A stretch of DNA of 64,000 nucleotides from assembly GCF_038050375.1 (NCBI RefSeq), contig NZ_CP150886.1, forward strand, positions 3,327,318-3,391,317, given 5' to 3'. The notes below the pieces were generated by a model. The model was not told the DNA's origin and ran no database searches. It saw only the letters and a list, made by a program, of their open reading frames with translations. How positions within the stretch are numbered: position 1 is the first letter of the stretch; every line of letters starts with the position of its first letter. Source of the stretch: Okeanomitos corallinicola TIOX110. GTDB lineage: Bacteria > Cyanobacteriota > Cyanobacteriia > Cyanobacteriales > Nostocaceae. Shown piece by piece: positions 57,839 to 64,000 of the stretch. The translations under genes were made by a program, and so were the position numbers.

Positions 57839-57871
57839 AAACTGGGGGTGATGGGGAGTTGGGGAGAAGAA

Positions 57872-57920
57872 TTACCAATTACCCATTACCCATTACCCAT
57901 TACCCATTACCAATCACCAA
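57872..57920 (+). repeat. Heptamer tandem repeat TTACCCA
   Basis: Seven heptamers run in tandem: one TTACCAA, four TTACCCA, then TTACCAA and TCACCAA. This is the short tandemly repeated repetitive (STRR) type known from heterocystous cyanobacteria. Related units occur at 1205-1245, 7100-7145, 22111-22131 (inside menE) and 57163-57192. Confidence 0.85.
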
Positions 57921-57954
57921 TTATTCTTTAAATCCGTAAGATTATATATTTTCT

Positions 57955-60168
57955 ATGTCTCATCCCCTCTATGTCGCTTTTATTTGGCATCAACATCAAC
58001 CGCTGTACAAGTCTCCTGTTAGTCAGAAGTACCGCTTACCTTGGGTGAGGTTGCATGGTACTAAGGATTATTTAGATTTAATATTACTTTTAGAACGGTA
58101 TCCGCAATTACACCAAACGGTGAATTTAGTACCGTCTTTAATTTTGCAATTGGAAGATTATATTGCGGGAACGGCTTTTGATCCTTACCTAACAGCTAGT
58201 TTGACACCTGTGGAACAATTAACCACAGAACAGAAAGAATTTATTGTTCAACATTTTTTTGATGCTAATCATCATACTTTAATTGATCCTCATCCTCGTT
58301 ATGCCGAGTTGTACTATCAAAAACAGGAAAAGGGTCAGGCTTGGTGTTTAGCAAATTGGCAAGCTGTAGATTATAGTGATTTATTAGCTTGGCATAATTT
58401 GGCTTGGATTGATCCGCTGTTTTGGGATGATCCAGAAATTGCAGCTTGGTTAAAACAGGGACGGAATTTTACTTTAAGCGATCGCCAACGCATATATTCT
58501 AAACAAAAGCAAATCCTCAGTCGCATTATTCCTCAACATCGGCAAATGCAGGAAAATGGACAGCTAGAAGTTACGACGACTCCCTACACTCACCCCATTT
58601 TACCCCTGTTAGCTGATACCAATTCTGGGCGGGTTGCAGTACCCCAGATGACCCTACCTAACCAAAGTTTTCAGTGGGACGAAGATATTCCTCGTCATTT
58701 ACAAAAGGCTTGGGATTTATATAAAGACCGTTTTGGACAAGCACCACGGGGTTTGTGGCCTTCTGAACAGTCAGTTAGTCCAGAAATTTTACCTTATATC
58801 ATTAAACAAGGTTTTAACTGGATTTGCTCAGATGAAGCTGTGTTAGGTTGGACGCTGAAACACTTTTTCCACCGGGATGGTGCGGGAAATGTTAATGAAC
58901 CAGAATTACTTTATCGTCCTTATCGTTTGCAAACTCCCACAGGTGATGTATCCATAGTTTTTCGGGATCATAGATTATCAGATTTAATTGGTTTTACCTA
59001 TAGTTCCATGCAGCCAAAACAGGCAACTGCGGATTTAGTGGGACATTTACAGGCGATCGCTAGAAAGCAAAGAGAACACCCTAGTGAACAACCTTGGTTA
59101 GTTACAATTGCTTTAGATGGAGAAAACTGTTGGGAATTTTATCCCCAAGACGGTAAACCCTTCCTAGAAACCCTCTATCAAACTTTAAGTAATGAGGAAA
59201 ATATTAAACTCGTTACCGTCTCCGAATTTCTCGAAAAATACCCCGCCACAGCAACTATACCCGGTGAAAAATTACATAGTGGTTCTTGGGTAGATGGCAG
59301 TTTTACAACTTGGATCGGCGATCCCGTCAAAAATCGTGCTTGGGACTACCTCACCCACGCCAGAGAGACTTTAGCAAAACATCCCGAAGCCACAGAAGAA
59401 AATAACCCCGCTGCTTGGGAATCATTATATGCTGCTGAAGGTTCTGATTGGTTTTGGTGGTTTGGAGAAGGACATTCATCAAATCAAGATGCCATTTTTG
59501 ATCAGTTATTTAGAGAACATCTCTATGGCATTTATAAGGCATTAAATGAACCCATCCCAGCCTATTTAAGCAAACCGTTAGAAGTCCATGAAGCCCGCGC
59601 AAATCATCGCCCAGAAAGCTTTATTCATCCAGTTATTGATGGTAAAGGTGATGAACAAGACTGGGATAAAGGCGGCAGAATAGAAGTAGGTGGTTCACGG
59701 GGAACAATGCACCAAAGTAGTTTAGTGCAACGGATTTTCTATGGAGTAGATCACCTGAATTTTTATTTACGGGTAGACTTTAAAAGTGGTGCAGCACCAG
59801 GAAAAGAATTACCAAAAGAATTAAATTTACTTTGGTATTATCCAGATAGAACTATGGTGAATAGTCCTGTACCTTTAGCAGAAGTTCCTGACATAGCACC
59901 AGCCAATTATCTATATCACCATCATTTAGAAATTAACTTACTTACGCAAACAATTCAGTTTCGAGAAGCAGGAAATAACTATCAATGGCATCCCCGTGCT
60001 AGTCGCGCCCAAGCCGCTTTAAATACTTGTTTAGAAGTGGCAGTACCTTGGGCAGATTTACAAGTTCCACCTGATTATCCTGTGCGGTTGATGTTGGTTT
60101 TAGCTGATGATGGATGTTTTCATAGTTATTTACCAGAAAATTCTTTAATTCCCATTGAAGTACCTTAG
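57955..60168 (+). CDS. Glycoside hydrolase family 57 protein
   Basis: A 737-residue GH57 enzyme (alpha-amylase/pullulanase type). The N-terminal (beta/alpha)7 barrel starts FIWHQHQPLYKSP. The nucleophile Glu lies in GLWPSEQSVS and the acid Asp in TIALDGENCWEF. A C-terminal beta-rich domain (about 560-737) completes the protein. It probably acts on glycogen or related alpha-glucans in the cytoplasm; no signal peptide is present. It lies 116 bp after nfu and is followed by a hairpin. Confidence 0.88.
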   Translation: MSHPLYVAFIWHQHQPLYKSPVSQKYRLPWVRLHGTKDYLDLILLLERYPQLHQTVNLVPSLILQLEDYIAGTAFDPYLTASLTPVEQLTTEQKEFIVQHFFDANHHTLIDPHPRYAELYYQKQEKGQAWCLANWQAVDYSDLLAWHNLAWIDPLFWDDPEIAAWLKQGRNFTLSDRQRIYSKQKQILSRIIPQHRQMQENGQLEVTTTPYTHPILPLLADTNSGRVAVPQMTLPNQSFQWDEDIPRHLQKAWDLYKDRFGQAPRGLWPSEQSVSPEILPYIIKQGFNWICSDEAVLGWTLKHFFHRDGAGNVNEPELLYRPYRLQTPTGDVSIVFRDHRLSDLIGFTYSSMQPKQATADLVGHLQAIARKQREHPSEQPWLVTIALDGENCWEFYPQDGKPFLETLYQTLSNEENIKLVTVSEFLEKYPATATIPGEKLHSGSWVDGSFTTWIGDPVKNRAWDYLTHARETLAKHPEATEENNPAAWESLYAAEGSDWFWWFGEGHSSNQDAIFDQLFREHLYGIYKALNEPIPAYLSKPLEVHEARANHRPESFIHPVIDGKGDEQDWDKGGRIEVGGSRGTMHQSSLVQRIFYGVDHLNFYLRVDFKSGAAPGKELPKELNLLWYYPDRTMVNSPVPLAEVPDIAPANYLYHHHLEINLLTQTIQFREAGNNYQWHPRASRAQAALNTCLEVAVPWADLQVPPDYPVRLMLVLADDGCFHSYLPENSLIPIEVP

Positions 60169-60176
60169 TCATGTAG

Positions 60177-60202
60177 GTTGGGTTAACGTAAGAAAACCCA
60201 AC
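60177..60202. terminator. Convergent hairpin GTTGGGTT/AACCCAAC
   Basis: An 8-bp perfect stem (60177-60184 with 60195-60202) lies between the convergent GH57 and NUDIX genes. It is the same repeat family as at 35731-35767. Confidence 0.6.
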
Positions 60203-60225
60203 TGTCATCAAATAAATTTTGTTTT

Positions 60226-60672
60226 CTATGACTTTATAGCTGAATTATTAACTTCATTTTTTACTTGATCTTTTGAAGATTGTAAAATTTTTTTGAGCGC
60301 ATTTTCTTGGACAATCATGGCTGCATGATTAATATCTAGCCAAATTCTTTCCCTTTCTGCTGCTTCTGGCCAGTCTTCTAAAACTTTTTCTACTGGTAAC
60401 CAAAATAAATTAACTCTATACAAATTACCCCGTTTTCGATATTTATAAGCGCCAATTTTTTTAGTGTTTACTCTACCAATTACACCGGCTTCTTCCCATG
60501 CTTCTTTAGCTGCTGAATCAGGTGGAGTCATCCCTTTGCAAACCCCTCCCTTGGGAATTACCCAACGTTGACTTTTACGATTTGTAATTAATAAAACCTC
60601 TATTTTTCCATCTCGCACTCGATATGGAATCACTCCAGACTGTTTACAGATTTTGTTAGTTTTTCTTCTCAT
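60226..60672 (-). CDS. NUDIX hydrolase (DIPP-like)
   Basis: A 148-residue NUDIX protein. The Nudix box runs GGVCKGMTPP and then KEAWEEAGV; the metal ligands EAWEE are intact, while the early Glu is replaced by Met and the Arg by Lys. The GGVxKG form and a basic N-terminus (IPYRVRDGKIEVLLITNR) recall the diphosphoinositol polyphosphate phosphohydrolase group, but substrates vary. A palindrome lies 54 bp upstream. Confidence 0.85.
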   Translation of the reverse strand: MRRKTNKICKQSGVIPYRVRDGKIEVLLITNRKSQRWVIPKGGVCKGMTPPDSAAKEAWEEAGVIGRVNTKKIGAYKYRKRGNLYRVNLFWLPVEKVLEDWPEAAERERIWLDINHAAMIVQENALKKILQSSKDQVKNEVNNSAIKS

Positions 60673-60725
60673 GGAAGTACATTCCTGATAAATTAATTTC
60701 TAAATTGTAATTACTGCCTTACAAA

Positions 60726-60750
60726 TAAGATGATCATAATAATCATCTTA
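60726..60750. promoter_or_regulatory. Palindrome TAAGATGAT-N7-ATCATCTTA
   Basis: A perfect 9-bp inverted repeat with a 7-bp spacer, located 54 bp upstream of the NUDIX start. The ATGAT/ATCAT halves resemble Fur-type sites, but the match is partial. Confidence 0.45.
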
Positions 60751-60959
60751 GTAATGTTGAATATATACCCCTAATTACATCTTTCACTGGGTAAACCATT
60801 TCTTCCGTATAATATTCAACAAAATTTGATCATTTATTTCAATTATCATCATTGATGTCTCATTACCAGGATCACCTATGCTGTAACCATAGCTTTGAGA
60901 TCATCATCCAACTATATTAGTCATATATAACTCAGCAGAAAAGCCAAATTGACAATAAA

Positions 60960-61412
60960 ATGGTGTCATCTATGCAACCTAAACCTACAACATTTTGGTT
61001 AATTCAACCCGAAAAACCACCATTCTTACAAGTTATCGCTGGAGGTGTAATTTTACCAGATGGACAGGTGGCGATCGCCCGATGTTTACCAAATGCTAGT
61101 CACGCTACTTTCCCTTCTTTCCCCTCTTTTCAACAATTACAAGCAAAAAGAAGTCGAGAAATCATCTTTGCTAATCATTCATTCAATGGATATGAAATCA
61201 ACACTTTTCAGTTAGTCAGAAACAAAGATGTTACAGGTATTAGCGGAACTGGTACAGTCGCAGTAGGATGTTATTTTCAAAGTTTCGGCGGTTTAGCTGT
61301 CATGCAATGGTTAACTGAATTTGCTTCTACAGCTTGGTACATCGGTGGTTTAGAACAAATAGAATTAATTCATGGACACAATGGAAAAACAGAAATTATT
61401 ATTGATACTTAA
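60960..61412 (+). CDS. Hypothetical protein
   Basis: 150 residues, soluble, without signal peptide or membrane helix. The sequence is smooth and well expressed-looking (FWLIQPEKPPFLQVIAGGV, then VAVGCYFQSFGGLAVMQWL). I do not recognise the family. The ATG at 60960 is followed by another at 60972; either may be used. Confidence 0.6.
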   Translation: MVSSMQPKPTTFWLIQPEKPPFLQVIAGGVILPDGQVAIARCLPNASHATFPSFPSFQQLQAKRSREIIFANHSFNGYEINTFQLVRNKDVTGISGTGTVAVGCYFQSFGGLAVMQWLTEFASTAWYIGGLEQIELIHGHNGKTEIIIDT

Positions 61413-61471
61413 AAATAGATATTTTCATATCAGTTATCATCTACTTATATCACACTAAAACCCATCTTTTC

Positions 61472-61509
61472 TTTGCGTCTTTGCTCCTTTGCCTCTTTGC
61501 GCGAAACCA
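61472..61509 (-). repeat. Dispersed GCAGAG-type repeat (divergent copy)
   Basis: TTTGCGTCTTTGCTCCTTTG and its continuation to 61509 form a divergent inverse copy, in the gap before the SDR gene. Confidence 0.45.
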
Positions 61510-61568
61510 CCTCTTATTTAATTAATGATATAATCAGATTATTTCCACAATATAACTAATCATTTTTT

Positions 61569-62375
61569 ATGTCGGATTTAATATTAGTTCCTGGTGCAAC
61601 TGGTGGTGTCGGACAATTAGTAGTGAGCAAACTTCTAGAAAAAGGTTTATCCGTTCGCATCCTCACACGAGATGCAGCAAAAGCAGAAAAAATGTTTGAT
61701 CAAAAAGTAGAAATTGCTGTTGGTGATATCCGTCAACCAAAAACTTTACCCCCAGCAATGTCAAATACTACTTCTATTATTTGTTGTACAGGAACTACTG
61801 CTTTTCCTTCTGAACGTTGGGAATTTGATCCACAACCTAATATATTTGAATGGGGACAAGCTTTATTTAATCCCCAATTAATTGAAAGCAAAGCTAAAAA
61901 TACACCCTTAATAGTTGACTATCAAGCAATTAAAAACTTAGTAGAATCAGCACCTAAGAATTTACAAAGGTTCGTGTTTGTTTCCTCCTGTGGTGTAGGA
62001 AGAAAAAATCAATTTCCATTTAATATTCTCAATAGTTTTGGTGTTTTGGATGCTAAAGAAAAAGGAGAAGCCGCAATTATTAATTCAGGCATTCCCTATA
62101 CAATTATTCGTCCTGGACGTTTAATTGATGGGCCCTTTACCTCTTATGATTTAGCTACTCTCCTGAAAACAACAACAGGAGGTAAATTAGCAGTAGTATT
62201 AGGAAAAGGTGATAAAATAAATGGTGATGCTAGTCGGATAGATGTAGCCGCAGCTTGTGTAGAAAGTTTGTTTTATCCTCAGATAGAAAATCAAATTTTT
62301 GAATTAGTTAATCAAGGTACAAGACCAGATAAAATTGATTGGCAACATTTATTCTCACAGATTAGTAATTCATAG
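61569..62375 (+). CDS. Atypical SDR, NAD(P)-binding protein
   Basis: A 268-residue Rossmann protein with GATGGVGQLVV at the nucleotide site, SSCGVGRKNQFP in the middle and YTIIRPGRLIDGP in the second half. It lacks a clear YxxxK pair, so it belongs to the atypical SDRs, close to plastid TIC62/HCF173-like proteins. The reaction is unknown. It is convergent with the cupin gene. Confidence 0.8.
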   Translation: MSDLILVPGATGGVGQLVVSKLLEKGLSVRILTRDAAKAEKMFDQKVEIAVGDIRQPKTLPPAMSNTTSIICCTGTTAFPSERWEFDPQPNIFEWGQALFNPQLIESKAKNTPLIVDYQAIKNLVESAPKNLQRFVFVSSCGVGRKNQFPFNILNSFGVLDAKEKGEAAIINSGIPYTIIRPGRLIDGPFTSYDLATLLKTTTGGKLAVVLGKGDKINGDASRIDVAAACVESLFYPQIENQIFELVNQGTRPDKIDWQHLFSQISNS

Positions 62376-62435
62376 TTAATTGTTCGGAGATTCATACATA
62401 ACATCAGTCTATAAAAAACATATATTTATTTGCTT

Positions 62436-62458
62436 GGGGTTTAGCATTGCTAAACCCC
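62436..62458. terminator. Convergent hairpin GGGGTTTAGC/GCTAAACCCC
   Basis: A perfect 10-bp stem with loop ATT (62436-62445 with 62449-62458). It lies between the convergent SDR and cupin genes and can end both transcripts. It is also a dispersed repeat type. Confidence 0.7.
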
Positions 62459-62474
62459 TACAATACCTAAAACT

Positions 62475-62930
62475 TTAAACAATTTTCAAGGAATCCAATC
62501 TACCCAAAACCTCGATATCTTCAGCATCTAATTCTACAGGGATTCCACTCCTGATTAATTCGGAAAAATCTTCATTAGGAATCATAATTGTCAGAGTATA
62601 AAGGCGAGAATTACCTGTATTTCTAATTAAATGTGTTCCTGTAGCTGGAACTAACAAACTATCTCCAGCTTTAATTGGTACTTTTTTCCCATCACAAATA
62701 GCCACCCCTTCTCCTTTAAGAATAAAAAACATTTCTACCGCCCATTGATGGCGATTTGGTGGAGTTTGTCCGCCTACATCAAATATTTCTACACAACAAG
62801 TTAAGGAAGTATTTGCAGTTGTAGAATCAAAGATAATTGCTAAACGATTGGAGTCTTTAGCACTAATACGATATACTTGATAATCCTTGGGAGATTTGAT
62901 AATTGGAATTATGCAGCTAGTAGTCAGCAT
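62475..62930 (-). CDS. Cupin domain protein
   Basis: A 151-residue single cupin barrel. The metal site motifs are QWAVEMFFILKGEG and GTHLIRNTGNSRLY. It follows the isochorismatase-type gene 39 bp downstream on the same strand, so they may form an operon for a small-molecule pathway. The substrate is unknown. Confidence 0.85.
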   Translation of the reverse strand: MLTTSCIIPIIKSPKDYQVYRISAKDSNRLAIIFDSTTANTSLTCCVEIFDVGGQTPPNRHQWAVEMFFILKGEGVAICDGKKVPIKAGDSLLVPATGTHLIRNTGNSRLYTLTIMIPNEDFSELIRSGIPVELDAEDIEVLGRLDSLKIV

Positions 62931-62969
62931 GGTTTTAGTAACTCGTGATTAGTAATGAAAATTTATTGA

Positions 62970-63743
62970 TTACAAATTATTTAGCGATGTTATAATTGCT
63001 TCAGAATCTGTGACAAAACCAAAGCATTGTTGAACGTTATATAAAGTTGCTAACCAACAATATTCGGGGGAAGTTGTCGCTGTACAATCTTGAACTAAAA
63101 TACAGTCATAGCCTAAAAAATTCCCATCACATAAAGTTGTGAAAACACATTGATCAGCGTTGACACCAGTGAAAAATATTGTTGTTATTCCTAAATTTTT
63201 CAAAATACTATCTAAAGGTGTATCCCAAAAGCCACTCATCCGATATTTATCAATACAAATATCTGTTGGTAGTTGAGGAAGTTCTTCTACTACCCCAGCG
63301 GCCCAACTATCTTTGATAAGAACTTTTGCGCCATTATTAGGTAGAGAATCGCCTAATCCTACCCCTTCCCCTGTAGGATTATACACATGAAGCAAACCAG
63401 CACTAATATTCAATAAGTCGGGACGATTTCCCCAATTTAACCAAATTACTGGTACTTCGGCATTTCGCAGTTTTGGTAATAAGTTCTGTAAAGGTGCAAT
63501 AGGTTGACGTGCAGGGGTAACATCCACACCAATATGTGCTAACCAACCATCAGGATGGCAAAAATCATTCTGCATATCAATGATGATAATGGCTGTTTTT
63601 GCTAAGTCTAAACGCAGAGTTTTGGTTTCTGTTGATAAAATAACAGGTTGTGGGGTTTTTTGAGGCCGAGTGATATCTGCAAAGGTTTCATTTACTTCCC
63701 AAGCATTGGGGTAAACTCCTAATTTTTTTAATGGTAGATTCAT
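62970..63743 (-). CDS. Isochorismatase-family cysteine hydrolase
   Basis: About 257 residues of the isochorismatase superfamily. The triad is seen as Asp in IIIDMQNDFCHPDG, Lys in VLIKDSWAAG and Cys in GVNADQCVFTT. Relatives include nicotinamidases and the ureidoacrylate hydrolase RutB; isochorismate use is not implied. I prefer the ATG at 63743; the frame extends four codons up to a GTG. A cupin gene follows and an amidohydrolase gene is divergent, suggesting breakdown of a nitrogen heterocycle. Confidence 0.82.
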   Translation of the reverse strand: MNLPLKKLGVYPNAWEVNETFADITRPQKTPQPVILSTETKTLRLDLAKTAIIIIDMQNDFCHPDGWLAHIGVDVTPARQPIAPLQNLLPKLRNAEVPVIWLNWGNRPDLLNISAGLLHVYNPTGEGVGLGDSLPNNGAKVLIKDSWAAGVVEELPQLPTDICIDKYRMSGFWDTPLDSILKNLGITTIFFTGVNADQCVFTTLCDGNFLGYDCILVQDCTATTSPEYCWLATLYNVQQCFGFVTDSEAIITSLNNL

Positions 63744-63832
63744 AAATGCTAACACCCAAGATCATTACTTACTTTGTAGCTTGAAATTATCTCAATTGTT
63801 CAATTACTTAATTAAGGTTAAAGGTAAAAATC

Positions 63833-64000
63833 ATGAACTTTACGATCAAGAAAGCTTTAATTGCCGTTACAAATGGTTATACAAGTTTAGATGTACAAGT
63901 GACTAATGGCATTATTACTGCTATTGGCGAAAATTTAGCTGTCATCGGTACAGAAATTAACGGTAACAATAAACTGTTGCTACCTGGTTTTTTTAATGCA
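63833..64000 (+). CDS. Amidohydrolase (N-terminal fragment, cut by window end)
   Basis: The first 56 codons are visible. They show the beta-sandwich start of a cytosine-deaminase/guanine-deaminase-like amidohydrolase: IKKALIAVTNG, VTNGIITAIGENL and LLLPGFFNA, where the metal-binding HxH would follow beyond the window. It is divergent from the isochorismatase-type gene. The exact substrate cannot be told. Confidence 0.65.
   Translation, partial: MNFTIKKALIAVTNGYTSLDVQVTNGIITAIGENLAVIGTEINGNNKLLLPGFFNA

Noticed and set aside
57872-57920. CRISPR-like array
   Set aside because: Heptamer units follow each other without spacers, and there are no cas genes.

Overview
The window looks like chromosomal DNA of a filamentous cyanobacterium, most likely Nostocales. 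The reasons are low GC, many HIP1 octamers (GCGATCGC), heptamer tandem repeats of the TTACCCA type, dispersed GCAGAG-type repeats, a phylloquinone (men) gene set, Yfr1 RNA between guaB3 and trxA, an Nfu-type Fe-S scaffold, SulP and LabA-like genes, and many Ser/Thr kinases. There are no rRNA genes, no CRISPR array and no convincing ordinary tRNA.

Layout. 0-9 kb: housekeeping genes (metG, a LabA-like NYN protein coupled to LptC, a PBP4-type carboxypeptidase, a LOG protein, trxA). 9-10.5 kb: the small RNA Yfr1 and guaB3. 10.7-13.6 kb: sulfate ABC transporter genes sbpA-cysT-cysW without cysA. 13.8-17.9 kb: proA, a small secreted protein and a SulP transporter. 17.9-23.6 kb: phylloquinone genes menF, menA, menC, menE and a DHNA-CoA thioesterase. 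23.7-26.1 kb: a HopA1-like protein and an aminoglycoside-phosphotransferase-like kinase in one terminator-ended unit, the pair found in class V lanthipeptide maturation. 26.9-35.7 kb: a DUF815 ATPase, a membrane coiled-coil TerB-C protein, a DUF2791/BrxD-like ATPase, a Ser/Thr kinase on the other strand, an Lhr-like helicase and a metallophosphoesterase. The TerB/ATPase/helicase trio resembles the Shango anti-phage system. 36.7-41.4 kb: split hydantoinase/oxoprolinase genes with a Uma2 gene between them. 41.6-44 kb: a type II restriction-modification pair. 44-49.3 kb: leuA, a second NYN protein and a CHASE2-kinase fusion. 49.5-52 kb: a Ro60/Rsr (TROVE) gene embedded among five tRNA-like RNA elements. 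52-64 kb: a membrane HTH protein, pyrD, a multi-GAF protein, DUF2256, nfu, a GH57 glycosidase, NUDIX, SDR, cupin, isochorismatase-type and amidohydrolase genes.

The most striking locus is 49468-52011. A good promoter (TTGACA, 17 bp, TACAGT) reads leftward through four elements of 119-146 nt, then rsr, then a fifth element of 103 nt whose acceptor stem runs into six T. Each element has a perfect 7-bp acceptor stem and a T-arm, and four have a D-arm. Where a tRNA would have its anticodon arm, all carry one shared core: a GYCU/AGGC hairpin followed by CGA and AGGGUUAUCG. I read them as a family of Y RNAs that mimic tRNA and are co-transcribed with their protein partner. The rsr leader carries a copy of the core hairpin next to its ribosome binding site, which suggests autoregulation.

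Other connections: guaB3-Yfr1-trxA is a conserved cyanobacterial arrangement. Five men genes cover most but not all of phylloquinone synthesis (menD, menB and menG are absent here). 26-44 kb has the character of a defence and accessory island, with a Shango-like trio, a restriction-modification pair, Uma2 and pentapeptide genes and gene remnants.
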